Below, piece after piece: positions 9,151 to 17,599 of a stretch of 56,349 nt of DNA. The translations under genes were made by a program, and so were the position numbers. Positions within the stretch are counted from its first letter, which is position 1; each line of letters begins with the position of its first letter. The stretch covers positions 1 through 56,349 of the forward strand of contig JAJXZR010000001.1 of the NCBI GenBank assembly GCA_021779915.1, read 5' to 3'. The stretch comes from a bacterium (GTDB lineage Bacteria; Patescibacteriota; Minisyncoccia; CAIUEV01). The notes below the pieces were generated by a model. It ran no database searches, was not told where the DNA came from, and saw only the letters and a list, made by a program, of their open reading frames with translations.

Positions 9151-9292
9151 TGTCATCCCCGGCGTGTCGACCGGGGATCCAGGCGGATAGTATTAATCTA
9201 GTAGAATATTGTTTTGTTTAGTTTTCTAAGAATGCACATTGAACTAACATTCAATTAGTCTAACTGGATCCTGGGTCAAGCCCGGGATGACA
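9151..9292. mobile_element. MITE-like element with TGTCATCC ends, copy 1
   Basis: The 142-base element begins TGTCATCCCCGGCGTGTCGA and ends with CCCGGGATGACA. Each end is itself a small GC-rich hairpin next to GGATCC. The interior is A/T-rich and non-coding. The two ends are inverted relative to each other, as in non-autonomous transposable elements. It separates nfo from gpmI. Other copies lie at 16422, 23937, 48418 and 51872. Confidence 0.75.
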
Positions 9293-9334
9293 CTGTCAAA
9301 TTAGTTTCTTGAAGTATCTATTACCCATTTATTT

Positions 9335-10942
9335 TTATTTTAGTGCATCTAGCAAACTGTTTCCTACCATATCATGAGGAACGGGGATATTCAATAAAGC
9401 AAGAATAGTAGGAGCGATATCCACCAACATTCCGTCCACCATGCTTTGATGGCGCATAATTTGGGTTTCTGTCCGCTCTTTTTGATTGTCCGGCGTCACA
9501 AAAAAACAAGGAACGGGATTGTCAGTGTGCTCTGTGGTAACTTCTCCGCTCTTGGGATCCATCATTACCTCAGCATTGCCATGATCCGAAGTGATAAGTA
9601 AACTACCTCCTCTCTCCAAAACGGATTTTGTTACATACCCTACACATTTATCAATTGATTCAACTGCTTTTACCGTTGCGCTAAAATTTCCGGTGTGTCC
9701 CAACATATCCGCGTTAGCGTAGTTGATGAGAATAAAATCGTATTTATTGAGGCTGATTGCATTTAGGACTTTTTCCGTTACCCCCGCTGCGCTCATTTCC
9801 GGGGTTTCTTCATAATTACTGACCTGTGGCGAAGGAACTAACATTCGGTCTTCTCCGGGAAAAGCCTCTTCACGACCACCATTAAAAAAATAAGTGACAT
9901 GGGCATACTTCTCTGTTTCGGCAATATGAAACTGTTTTTTTCCGGTATCAGAAATCACTTTGGCGATAGGGTTAACCACTTTTTGAGGTGGAAAAGCAAC
10001 ATCCGAATTAAGCCCGTCTTCGTAAGAAACTGTGGAAATAAAAAGGAGGTCGCGAATTTTTTTATCCCTTGGAAAACCATTAAAATCTTCTTCTATAAAG
10101 GATTTTGCGATCTGTCTGGCGCGATCTTCGCGAAAATTAAAGAATATGATAGCATCACCTTCGCGAACTGGACCAACGGGATCTCCTTTTTCATCAATTA
10201 TAGTTGTTGGCACTATGAACTCATCGGTAACGTTTTGATTATAAGAATCATGAATAACTTGCATGGGATCGGTCGCTTTATTTTCCCCGTTGCCAGTAAT
10301 TGAATTATAAGCTTTTTGAATTCGATCCCAATTTTGATTGCGATCCATACCGTAGTATCTTCCTCCAATGGAAGCTATTTTTCCAATCCCCGATTCGGTT
10401 AATTTTTCCTGAAGCATTTCAATAAAACCTTCTCCTGATTTTGGCAAAGTATCTCGACCATCGGTAAAAGCATGAATAAAAAGTTTTTTAATTCCGCTAC
10501 TGATCGCCATTTCAATTAATGCAAAAAGGTGGTCGGTGTGTCCATGTACCCCGCCATTAGATATAATGCCCATTAGATGGAGGGCACTTCCCTTTTTTTT
10601 GACGTATTCCATCGCTTCAAGGTATGCTGGATTGGTAAAAAAGGTACCATTCTGAATGGCTAAGTTGATGCGGGGCAAATTTTGATAAAGTATCATTCCT
10701 GAACCTATTGTCATATGTCCTACTTCTGAGTTGCCTGGTTCTCCCCAAGAAAGCCCTACAGATATTCCTGAGGCTTGGAGTGCAATACAAGGATAATTTC
10801 CTTTCAAATAGTTAATATAGGGAGTCTTGGCACTGGCTATAGCATTGCCTTCGATAGAAGAATTGATACCCCATCCATCAAGTATCATAAGGACAATTGG
10901 CCGGTATTCCTTGACGGTATTTATTGAGTTTTGAAAAGACAT
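9335..10942 (-). CDS. gpmI: 2,3-bisphosphoglycerate-independent phosphoglycerate mutase
   Basis: It interconverts 3- and 2-phosphoglycerate in the cytoplasm using two manganese ions and a phosphoserine. The N-terminal metal site VLMILDGWG, the catalytic serine in EPGNSEVGHMTIG, and the GGVHGHTDHLF, AFTDGRDT and FNFREDRARQ segments are all present. The second metal cluster shows as NYANADMLGHTGN and TSDHGNAE, with a C-terminal TEHTDNPVP. The 535 residues compare with about 510 in typical members. It starts divergently from the ferredoxin-gap-mreB set across a hairpin repeat. It belongs with gap and pyk to the lower glycolytic branch encoded here. Confidence 0.96.
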   Translation of the reverse strand: MSFQNSINTVKEYRPIVLMILDGWGINSSIEGNAIASAKTPYINYLKGNYPCIALQASGISVGLSWGEPGNSEVGHMTIGSGMILYQNLPRINLAIQNGTFFTNPAYLEAMEYVKKKGSALHLMGIISNGGVHGHTDHLFALIEMAISSGIKKLFIHAFTDGRDTLPKSGEGFIEMLQEKLTESGIGKIASIGGRYYGMDRNQNWDRIQKAYNSITGNGENKATDPMQVIHDSYNQNVTDEFIVPTTIIDEKGDPVGPVREGDAIIFFNFREDRARQIAKSFIEEDFNGFPRDKKIRDLLFISTVSYEDGLNSDVAFPPQKVVNPIAKVISDTGKKQFHIAETEKYAHVTYFFNGGREEAFPGEDRMLVPSPQVSNYEETPEMSAAGVTEKVLNAISLNKYDFILINYANADMLGHTGNFSATVKAVESIDKCVGYVTKSVLERGGSLLITSDHGNAEVMMDPKSGEVTTEHTDNPVPCFFVTPDNQKERTETQIMRHQSMVDGMLVDIAPTILALLNIPVPHDMVGNSLLDALK

Positions 10943-10949
10943 GGGTATT

Positions 10950-11040
10950 AGTTTAGAAAGTAAAAAGTTTAGAAAGTTTAGAAAGATATTTTTTAAAAAC
11001 CACTTTCTAAACTTTCATAACTTTCCAAACTTTCTAAACT
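10950..11040. repeat. Hairpin made of AGTTTAGAAAG units
   Basis: The left half carries AGTTTAGAAAG-like units in tandem. The right half carries their complement (CTTTCTAAACT twice, with ACTTTCATAA between). The element fills much of the divergent spacer between gpmI and the ferredoxin gene, so any promoters for either gene must lie within or beside it. Confidence 0.65.
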
Positions 11041-11145
11041 TATTAGTTCATTATCCTTTTCAATTATTTTTTCGACAACTTTTAAATCAGATGTTAAAAA
11101 ATGGTTGTAAGACAGATAGATTAAATAACAATTAATATAAACAAA

Positions 11146-11337
11146 ATGAAGGTCACCGTTGACAAAACAAAGTGTATTGGTTGTGGAGCTTGTGCCTCCA
11201 TTGAACCGGCTGTTTTTATGATCAATCCGGAAGACGGAAAATCACAGGCCGATCAAAATAATGTGGCTGGTCGAGAAGACGCTTGCAAAGAAGCAGCCAG
11301 TGTTTGTCCAGTCGGAGCAATTGTTATTGAAGAGTAA
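11146..11337 (+). CDS. Small ferredoxin, single Fe-S cluster
   Basis: This 63-residue electron carrier has the motif KCIGCGACASIEP near the N-terminus and SVCPVGAIVIEE at the C-terminus. That gives the CxxCxxC...CP ligand set of a monocluster [4Fe-4S] (or [3Fe-4S]) ferredoxin. An additional Cys at EDACKEA could form a disulfide, as in related archaeal-type ferredoxins. It precedes gap by 40 bases on the same strand and may be cotranscribed. The start follows an A-rich leader (ATATAAACAAAATG) with no Shine-Dalgarno site. Its redox partner cannot be told from this window. Confidence 0.9.
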   Translation: MKVTVDKTKCIGCGACASIEPAVFMINPEDGKSQADQNNVAGREDACKEAASVCPVGAIVIEE

Positions 11338-11377
11338 AAATTAATTTCAAATTATTTTTAATTTTTAAAAATACAAA

Positions 11378-12397
11378 ATGCCAATAAGAATTGCCATCAA
11401 TGGTATGGGGCGAATAGGGAGAGCTGCTTTTAAAATTGCCATGGAAAGACCGGACGCGACAATCGTTGCCGTCAATGATCTTACTGAACCTAAAGATTTA
11501 GTTTATCTTTTAAAACATGATTCTGCTTACGGATTGTGGGATAAAAAAATTGATGCAAAAGAGAATGAAATAAAGGTGGGGGAGAAGGTAATTCCGTTTT
11601 TCAAGGAACCCGATCCAGAAAAATTGCCATGGAAAAATCTTGATGTTGATGTTGTGCTTGAATGTACGGGAATTTTTAGAAATAAAGAAAAAGCCTCCAA
11701 ACATTTGACTGCTGGGGCAAAGCTGGTTATTTTGAGCGCTCCCCCTAAAGATGAAGATATCCGAATGTTTCTGATGGGATGCAACGAAAAAGAATTTAGA
11801 GCCGGACAGCACAAGATTATTTCCAATGCTTCCTGTACTACCAATTGTTTGGCTCCGGTAATCAAAGTGTTAAACGATGAATTCGGTGTTGAACAAGCTT
11901 TGATGACGACCGTCCACAGCTATACAGCGAGCCAAGCTTTGGTTGACGGGCCAGCTAAAGAAACTCGAGAAATGAGAGCAGCCGCCCTCAACATTATCCC
12001 CTCAACAACTGGGGCGGCAATCGCGGTAACAAAGGTTTTACCGGAGCTGAAAGGACGTTTTAATGGAATGGCAGTAAGAGTTCCCTCACCGGTAGTTTCT
12101 GCTTCTGATCTTGTGGTAAAACTGAGACAGACCGTAAGTGCTGAAAAAGTAAACAACGCTTTTATTGCGGCTTCTAATGGAGCGATGAAAGGAATTATTG
12201 AAACTAATTCTGAAGAATTGGTATCAACTGATTTTAAAAAGAATCCCCATTCTTCCATAATTGACTTAGATCTTACAATGACAGTAGGTGGCGACTTAGT
12301 AAAAGTATTCGCTTGGTACGATAATGAATGGGGATACAGCGAAAGATTGGTCGATTTAACTTTATATACAGGATCAAAGATTAAAAAGGAGGAGTAA
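11378..12397 (+). CDS. gap: Glyceraldehyde-3-phosphate dehydrogenase, type I
   Basis: It oxidises glyceraldehyde 3-phosphate to 1,3-bisphosphoglycerate with NAD(P). The Rossmann start RIAINGMGRIGR, the active-site block SNASCTTNCLAP with the catalytic cysteine, the base in TTVHSYT, and the phosphate-binding and anion-site residues in RAAALNIIPSTTGAA and GMAVRVPSP are all seen. The end has WYDNEWGYSERLVDL. Its length of 339 is normal. An Asp in the VNDLTEP cofactor loop suggests NAD preference. It ends 14 bases before mreB, and its final codons contain an AAGGAGG stretch that may serve the next gene, although about 20 bases from that start. Confidence 0.97.
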   Translation: MPIRIAINGMGRIGRAAFKIAMERPDATIVAVNDLTEPKDLVYLLKHDSAYGLWDKKIDAKENEIKVGEKVIPFFKEPDPEKLPWKNLDVDVVLECTGIFRNKEKASKHLTAGAKLVILSAPPKDEDIRMFLMGCNEKEFRAGQHKIISNASCTTNCLAPVIKVLNDEFGVEQALMTTVHSYTASQALVDGPAKETREMRAAALNIIPSTTGAAIAVTKVLPELKGRFNGMAVRVPSPVVSASDLVVKLRQTVSAEKVNNAFIAASNGAMKGIIETNSEELVSTDFKKNPHSSIIDLDLTMTVGGDLVKVFAWYDNEWGYSERLVDLTLYTGSKIKKEE

Positions 12398-12411
12398 GGA
12401 TATTAACTTTT

Positions 12412-13488
12412 ATGCTTAGACTAAAAAAATTTTGGCACGCTTGGCAAAGCCGTTGGCGTTTCGATATTGGAATTGACCTAGGAACGGCCAATACTTTGGT
12501 TTATGTCAAGGGAAAAGGCGTCATAATTAATGAACCCTCAGTTGTTGCGGTCAATAAAAAGACCGGCAAGATTTTGGCAATTGGTACGGAAGCTAAAAAA
12601 ATGGTAGGAAAAACCCCGGCTCATATAGTTGCAACGAGACCTTTAGTCGAAGGAGTGATTTCCGATTTCGAAGTAACCGAGCAGATGCTGACTTATTTTA
12701 TTAACAAAGTGCGGGATGGTCGTTTTTCTTCTTTAATTAAACCAAGAGTCTTGGTGGGAATTCCTTCTGGTGTGACGGAAGTGGAAAAAAGAGCCGTTCA
12801 AGAGGCAACTCTTTCCGGAGGAGCGGGTGAAGCGTACTTAATTGACGAACCGATTGCGGCAGCCATTGGTGCCCGGCTTCCCATTCAAGAAGCAGGAGGA
12901 AATATGATTGTGGATATCGGAGGAGGAACTTCGGAAATTGCGGTAATTTCTCTTGGAGGAGCGGTGGTGGCAAAGAGTTTGCGAGTAGGAGGAGACAAAA
13001 TGAATGAGGATATCATCAACTATGTCAGGGAAAATTTCAGTTTGCTTCTGGGTGAAAAAACGGCTGAAGATGTAAAAGTAGCGATTGGATCGGCCTACCG
13101 CCTAGATCAACCGATAAAAATCGCTATTCGAGGAAGAGACCTGATAACTGGTCTTCCTAAAGAAATTGAAGTGAGCGACAGTGACATTCGCCAGGCTACT
13201 CAAAAATCGGTAAGAATTATCATAAACACCATAAAAACAGTTTTAGAAACCACGCCTCCTGAACTTTTGGGAGATATTATGCGAAGAGGAGTGATTCTGG
13301 CTGGCGGAGGAAGCTTGCTTCGCGGGCTTGATCGATTGATTGCCGAACAAACCGAGATGCCAGTAAAGGTGGTTGATGATCCTCTTACGGCAGTAGTAAG
13401 AGGAACCGGAATCGTCCTGGAAGACATCGACGAACTTCGCTCAGTTCTTATTGACACATATGTTGAAGATAATAAACCTAAGTGGTAA
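12412..13488 (+). CDS. mreB: Rod shape-determining protein MreB
   Basis: MreB is a bacterial actin that forms membrane-associated filaments guiding lateral wall synthesis. The protein starts with a basic amphipathic segment (LRLKKFWHAWQSRWR) followed by the phosphate-1 motif IGIDLGTANTLVYV. Other actin-fold motifs are NEPSVVAVNK, VGIPSGVTEVEKRAV, the phosphate-2 loop MIVDIGGGTSEIAVI and GVILAGGGSLLRGLD. Its length of 358 is slightly above the usual 345 because of the N-terminal extension. It is followed after a 90-base repeat by the VirB2-like/L,D-transpeptidase-like gene on the same strand. No mreC or mreD follows; mreC is at 3183. Confidence 0.96.
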   Translation: MLRLKKFWHAWQSRWRFDIGIDLGTANTLVYVKGKGVIINEPSVVAVNKKTGKILAIGTEAKKMVGKTPAHIVATRPLVEGVISDFEVTEQMLTYFINKVRDGRFSSLIKPRVLVGIPSGVTEVEKRAVQEATLSGGAGEAYLIDEPIAAAIGARLPIQEAGGNMIVDIGGGTSEIAVISLGGAVVAKSLRVGGDKMNEDIINYVRENFSLLLGEKTAEDVKVAIGSAYRLDQPIKIAIRGRDLITGLPKEIEVSDSDIRQATQKSVRIIINTIKTVLETTPPELLGDIMRRGVILAGGGSLLRGLDRLIAEQTEMPVKVVDDPLTAVVRGTGIVLEDIDELRSVLIDTYVEDNKPKW

Positions 13489-13490
13489 TA

Positions 13491-13572
13491 TAAGTTTGTA
13501 AAGTTTGTAAAGTTAAAAAGTTAAAAAATATTTACTTGATGAACTTTATAAACTTTATAACTTGATGAACTA
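13491..13572. repeat. Hairpin made of AGTTTGTAA/AACTTTATA units
   Basis: AAGTTTGTAAAGTTTGTAA on the left can pair with the ACTTTATAAACTTTATAA run on the right. It fills the space between mreB and the next gene and belongs to the same loose family as the element at 10950. It could attenuate transcription out of mreB, but there is no proper T-tract. Confidence 0.55.
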
Positions 13573-13578
13573 ATACAA

Positions 13579-15897
13579 ATGTCTCAAAACAAAAAAATTG
13601 CCCTGCTAATTTCGGTTTTTTCCTTGGCTCCTGTGTTTGTAGTTGCCCAGGACAAACTCGTGAATTGTTCAGGGATGGACTGTTCTTTTTGCTCTTTAAT
13701 TGAAATTTTCAGTTTGACGAGTAAATGGATTTTTTCCATCTCAGCGACTGTCGCAGTTTTCCTCCTAGTAATAAGCGGGCTTTATTATATTTTTTCTATT
13801 GGAAACAACCGATACCTAAAAATTGCGAGACTAACTGCTGTATACTCGGCTTTGGGTTTTTCTTTCATTCTGGTGGCTTTTTTGGTAGTTAGTACAATAA
13901 TTTGGATGTTGGGAGGAAAGAAAGAAGGAAGTTTTCTTAGTTTTGAATGTACGGTAATGAATTATGCTGATGAAAAAGATGCTAGCCTTGCAACAGATAC
14001 TAGTCCTTGGTCGGAAATTCCTTACACACAAAACATAAATAAACTAATATCTGACAAATTAGGAGCTATCGTACTTGATAATAATACTAATCCACAAAAC
14101 TTAAGCCAGGATCTTTTAGATATGAATCCTGATAACACTTTAAAGGCTATTATTGCAAGCAGTAGCTTGACTGCGGATGATATTATGAATTATATAAAAT
14201 ATACTAATGGCTATACCGACAATCTGAAAAATATTGATCCAGCCAAAATTAATGAATATGTTGCTTCTTTGCAAAATAAGATTCAAGAAGTTGCTTCAAT
14301 CAGCCGAACAGATGCAGATGTTAGCATAGATGGAAAAAATAATTATTCTAATATTTCCGGTGACTATCCAGTTGAAGACGGAACTTTATCTTCGGCGATT
14401 AGTAAATTGATTAACAGCTTAAAGAGTAAAAAAGCTTCTGGCAGTACAGTGATTTATCCTGATGCCAAATCTTCTAATACCATGAATTTATGCATTGATT
14501 CAGGAGGGGATTGGACTCAGTTTCAAAACGAATGCAAGGCTTTAGGAGGCACTAATTGTTCAGATGTCTCCAATCCAACGATGGGTTGCCAGTGTCCAAG
14601 CGGGATGACTCTTTTTCATAACCAATGCATAAAAAATTCTGACTATAAATCAAGTAGCAGTGCAGATAAAGACGACGATGGAGATGGAATAACCAATAAT
14701 CTTGATAAATGCCCAGGAACACCTAAGGGAGAAATTCCTGATAAAGATCCCTCCAGTTCCCGTTTGGGTTGTTCCTGTTCTCAAATTGCCCTTCAAACCA
14801 GAACTTGTCCTGCCACTCGTTGTGAAGGAACGAATCTGGTAACTTATCCAGGTTCCGGAAAAGATCTTTGTTTTAATGGAATGGTGACTGAACATTCCTG
14901 TGACGCAGTAAAAACTGAAGTGGTAAGCCAATGCCAAACTATTAGCCAAATTACCAATCCCACCCAACAGGAAAACGTAGCCAAGCAGGATCCTGATCTT
15001 TATAATAAAATCAAAGATGCTTTGAATCGTAACAAAGGCTCTAATAATGGCTCTGGCGGAAGCGGAGGGGGTACAGGCGGAGGCGGTAACACAGGAGGTG
15101 GCGGTAATACGGGAGGCGGTAATACGGGAGGGGGTAATACCCAACCAGACGGAAATATTCCTCCTGACAAAGGACCAGGCAGTTTCAACCCTTCTCCCAG
15201 CTTCAAAGAAATGGCCGAATGTATCGGTTTCAAGGATGGAAAAATTCCCTATAATGGGGTTATAGTCCTCCTTTTGAACAAGGAAGATCCTACTAATGCT
15301 CTACACCCCAGTCGAAACGCTAGTAGACTTTTTTATTTGGACAGAAACGGACAGGTAGTTGGGATGAACGGAGATAAAGGAACAGAGCAGGGTGGTCTGC
15401 CAGCGGGTCCTTGGACGAAAGGAAGTGGAGGAACAGCTTGGTCGCCAGGTTTTACTTTTTTCAATGCGCAAACCGTTCATGTTAATGGCAGTCCCGACCC
15501 TTGTTCTTTTAAATCAGGTGCTGGAGTAAGTTGTGGTCCACAAGGGGAAGGAAAATTAAGTAACGGTCAGTTGGGAGGAGATAAATTTGAGGGAATGTCG
15601 GGATGCAATATGCATTCTGGAAACAACCGTTCTCATTCTAGAGGTTGTTTGACGATGGGGGGTAAAGAAAGGTGCGGTTTTACTAATGATATAAAATCAA
15701 TGGCCACCCAAAATCAAGGAAAAATCATGATGGCGACGCTGACGGCCGAAAATACTGATAAAAATGACCCACATGTTAAAAGCGATTATTGCGGAAAAAT
15801 GGATCCTTACAAAGCAATTGACAAATATAAAAATCAGAAAGATTCTAGTTTTGACCCATTTCAAGGGTATTCCGGCGGGGATTCCAGGGGGAAATAA
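13579..15897 (+). CDS. VirB2-like membrane protein with Ca-binding repeat, Gly-rich linker and L,D-transpeptidase-like C-terminal domain
   Basis: The order is as follows: signal peptide (1-23); LVNCSGMDCSFC with cysteines at 30, 35 and 38; two membrane helices at about 45-70 and 85-112; a Ser/Asn-rich stretch; a Cys-rich part holding a thrombospondin type 3 motif (DKDDDGDGITNNLDKCP); a Gly/Asn linker of about 40 residues; and a C-terminal domain. That last domain contains H679 and C690 in MHSGNNRSHSRGCLTM. This resembles the H...SxGC catalytic box of L,D-transpeptidases (YkuD and DUF2778 types), so I infer a peptidoglycan-acting enzyme. The first 110 residues closely match the start of the protein at 53348-55621 and resemble VirB2/TrbC-type pilins. 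It lies directly after mreB. The N-terminal assignment is good; the enzymatic call is moderate. Confidence 0.75.
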   Translation: MSQNKKIALLISVFSLAPVFVVAQDKLVNCSGMDCSFCSLIEIFSLTSKWIFSISATVAVFLLVISGLYYIFSIGNNRYLKIARLTAVYSALGFSFILVAFLVVSTIIWMLGGKKEGSFLSFECTVMNYADEKDASLATDTSPWSEIPYTQNINKLISDKLGAIVLDNNTNPQNLSQDLLDMNPDNTLKAIIASSSLTADDIMNYIKYTNGYTDNLKNIDPAKINEYVASLQNKIQEVASISRTDADVSIDGKNNYSNISGDYPVEDGTLSSAISKLINSLKSKKASGSTVIYPDAKSSNTMNLCIDSGGDWTQFQNECKALGGTNCSDVSNPTMGCQCPSGMTLFHNQCIKNSDYKSSSSADKDDDGDGITNNLDKCPGTPKGEIPDKDPSSSRLGCSCSQIALQTRTCPATRCEGTNLVTYPGSGKDLCFNGMVTEHSCDAVKTEVVSQCQTISQITNPTQQENVAKQDPDLYNKIKDALNRNKGSNNGSGGSGGGTGGGGNTGGGGNTGGGNTGGGNTQPDGNIPPDKGPGSFNPSPSFKEMAECIGFKDGKIPYNGVIVLLLNKEDPTNALHPSRNASRLFYLDRNGQVVGMNGDKGTEQGGLPAGPWTKGSGGTAWSPGFTFFNAQTVHVNGSPDPCSFKSGAGVSCGPQGEGKLSNGQLGGDKFEGMSGCNMHSGNNRSHSRGCLTMGGKERCGFTNDIKSMATQNQGKIMMATLTAENTDKNDPHVKSDYCGKMDPYKAIDKYKNQKDSSFDPFQGYSGGDSRGK

Positions 15898-15940
15898 GAA
15901 AACATAAATCTCTAAATAATATTTAAATTAAAATTCGGTT

Positions 15941-16414
15941 ATGAAGATCAAAGTTACTTGGGGAACCGGGACGGGAAACACTCTTTTGAGTTCTTTCGAC
16001 AGTGCTTTATTTGATGCGGGAATTGCTAATTATAATTTGATTCCCTTAAGTTCGGTCATTCCTCCCAAATCTAAAATCGAAGTGAAAAAAATAAATCTGC
16101 AAGAATCAAAAAAAGATTTTGGTAAAAGGCTTTATGTGGTTTTAAGTCGCAATTGTACCGCTAAAAAAGACGCCAGTATTTTTGCCGGAGTAGGCTGGGT
16201 CATGAATGAAAAAGAGCAAAAAGGCTTGTTTGTTGAACATCACGGGGAAAGTGAAAAAGAAGTTGAAACTTTGATAAAAAAATCCTTAACTGACATGACT
16301 GTTTACCGCAAGGATAGTTTTGGAGAAATCAATATGAAAATAACTGGCATAAAATGCACTGGAAAACCAGTTTCGGCACTAGTTTGTGCGGTTTATAAAG
16401 TCAGTAAATGGTAA
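15941..16414 (+). CDS. pdaD: Pyruvoyl-dependent arginine decarboxylase
   Basis: This enzyme turns arginine into agmatine, a first step to polyamines or an acid-resistance reaction, using a pyruvoyl group made by self-cleavage. The diagnostic segment is DAGIANYNLIPLSSVIPP: cleavage would occur between Ser37 and Ser38, with Ser38 becoming the pyruvoyl. The N-terminal GTGTGNTLLSSFDSALFDAG, the GVGWVMNEKEQKGLFVEHHG block and the C-terminal SALVCAVYKV also match the family. Its length of 157 is typical. The family is best known from archaea, chlamydiae and a few bacteria. No agmatinase or spermidine synthase gene is in the window. A MITE begins 7 bases after the stop. Confidence 0.88.
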   Translation: MKIKVTWGTGTGNTLLSSFDSALFDAGIANYNLIPLSSVIPPKSKIEVKKINLQESKKDFGKRLYVVLSRNCTAKKDASIFAGVGWVMNEKEQKGLFVEHHGESEKEVETLIKKSLTDMTVYRKDSFGEINMKITGIKCTGKPVSALVCAVYKVSKW

Positions 16415-16421
16415 AAAAACA

Positions 16422-16642
16422 TGTCATCCCCGGCGTGTCGACCGGGGATCCAGGAGAATAGAAAATTGCACTAATTAGTCTAATTATACTAATTGACCTA
16501 AAAAAGCACCAAGCACTAAATAATAAAATAAAATCTTAGAAATTGGTTTTCGAGAGTTTGTTTAGAATAATTAAGTTAATTAGTACAATTAGAATAATTA
16601 GTGAGTTTAACTGGATCCCCGGTCGACACGCCGGGGATGACA
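16422..16642. mobile_element. MITE-like element with TGTCATCC ends, copy 2
   Basis: At 221 bases this is the cleanest copy. It starts TGTCATCCCCGGCGTGTCGA and ends with the exact reverse complement of that start, each end followed inward by GGGGATCCAG. The interior is A/T-rich (TAATTAG/CTAATTA-type units) and resembles the interior of the copy at 51872. There is no reading frame for a transposase. The element ends 19 bases before the mutM start codon. Confidence 0.8.
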
Positions 16643-16661
16643 CATTTTTTAAACTAATTTA

Positions 16662-17558
16662 ATGCCTGAGCTTCCCGAAGTTGAAACTGTAGTTCGCAGT
16701 CTTAAGAAGAAAATTATTGGAAGGAAAATCAAGAAGATCTGGACTGATTGGCCGAGGGGCGTTAAGAATTCAACTGAAAAAGAATTGAATGAAAAGCTCA
16801 ATGGCAAGATATTCTCTAAAGTTCAAAGAAGAGGTAAAAATATTCTTATTGAAATCGGAGAAAAATATACACTTTGGATTCATCTCAAAATGACCGGACA
16901 TTTGATGGTTCGACCGGTTTCTTTTTTCGGTAAAAAGTTAGATGAATTCAAGGGAAAAGAACTGGAAAGTCCTTTTTCGGAAAAAGTGAATCAGTATATT
17001 CATTTTAGAATCATCTTGGATAAAAATGAAGAATTAGCTCTTTCAGACCTGCGAAAATTTGCCAAAATAACGTTTATCGAAGAGCCGATTACTCAAAAAT
17101 TAGTTAGCTCGATGTTTTTTGATCTCGGACCGGAACCCTTAGAAAAAGAATTTACTTTGGAAAAATTTTCTGAGATTCTTAAGAATAAGAAAAATCAGAA
17201 TAAAGAATTAAAAATATTCTTACTGGATCAATCAGTAATTTCCGGTATTGGAAATATTTATGCCAGTGAAATTCCTTTTGAGGCGGGGATTAGTCCAAAA
17301 AGAAGGATAAAAACTCTAAAGAAACAAGAAAAAGATAAACTTTACAATGCAATTTTAAAAATTCTAAAACTTGCGGTAAAAGAAAGAGGCACCAGCATTA
17401 GTGATTTTCGTAACCCAGATGGTAACAAAGGAAATTTTGGCAATCTAAGAAAAGTATACCAAAGAAAGAATCAAAAATGTTCCAATTGTGAAGGAACCAT
17501 CGAATCTTTCAAACAAGGCCAAAGAACCACTTTCTGGTGTCCGAAATGCCAGAAATAA
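16662..17558 (+). CDS. mutM: Formamidopyrimidine-DNA glycosylase
   Basis: It removes oxidised purines such as 8-oxoguanine and nicks the abasic site by a beta/delta-lyase reaction. The N-terminal PELPEVETVVRSL gives the catalytic Pro2 and Glu3. A conserved lysine lies in RRGKNILIEI, the H2TH region reads LLDQSVISGIGNIYASEI, and the C-terminal zinc finger has cysteines in CSNCEGTIESF and FWCPKCQK. The length of 298 is slightly above the norm of about 270. Endonuclease IV at 8159 would act next in the same repair route. The gene begins just outside a MITE end, so its promoter may come from the element. Confidence 0.95.
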   Translation: MPELPEVETVVRSLKKKIIGRKIKKIWTDWPRGVKNSTEKELNEKLNGKIFSKVQRRGKNILIEIGEKYTLWIHLKMTGHLMVRPVSFFGKKLDEFKGKELESPFSEKVNQYIHFRIILDKNEELALSDLRKFAKITFIEEPITQKLVSSMFFDLGPEPLEKEFTLEKFSEILKNKKNQNKELKIFLLDQSVISGIGNIYASEIPFEAGISPKRRIKTLKKQEKDKLYNAILKILKLAVKERGTSISDFRNPDGNKGNFGNLRKVYQRKNQKCSNCEGTIESFKQGQRTTFWCPKCQK

Positions 17559-17599
17559 GTTTTTGCTGTTCTTTAATTAATCAATTTAATTTGGCTTTC

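Noticed and set aside
9151-9292. GGATCC-rich hairpins as engineered BamHI/SalI cloning sites
   Set aside because: They recur in five diverged copies as part of natural inverted repeats, with no vector-like sequence.
9899-10303. 134-codon plus-strand frame within gpmI
   Set aside because: It is antisense to an intact, motif-complete mutase and its composition looks like a shadow frame.
10941-11135. 64-codon plus-strand frame between gpmI and ferredoxin
   Set aside because: It is mostly translated hairpin repeat (Lys/Phe/Asn-rich) and matches no protein pattern.
11510-11865. Minus-strand frames of 100 and 112 codons inside gap
   Set aside because: They are shadows of a certain gene with full GAPDH motifs on the plus strand.
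14650-15233. Minus-strand frames over the Gly-rich linker of the 13579 gene, giving Pro-rich proteins
   Set aside because: They arise from the repetitive GGC/GGT linker codons; the sense gene has signal peptide, helices and domains.
13579-15897. Reading the VirB2-like proteins as a conjugative plasmid or prophage region
   Set aside because: No VirB4, VirD4, relaxase, integrase or phage genes are in the window, and the neighbours are core genes.
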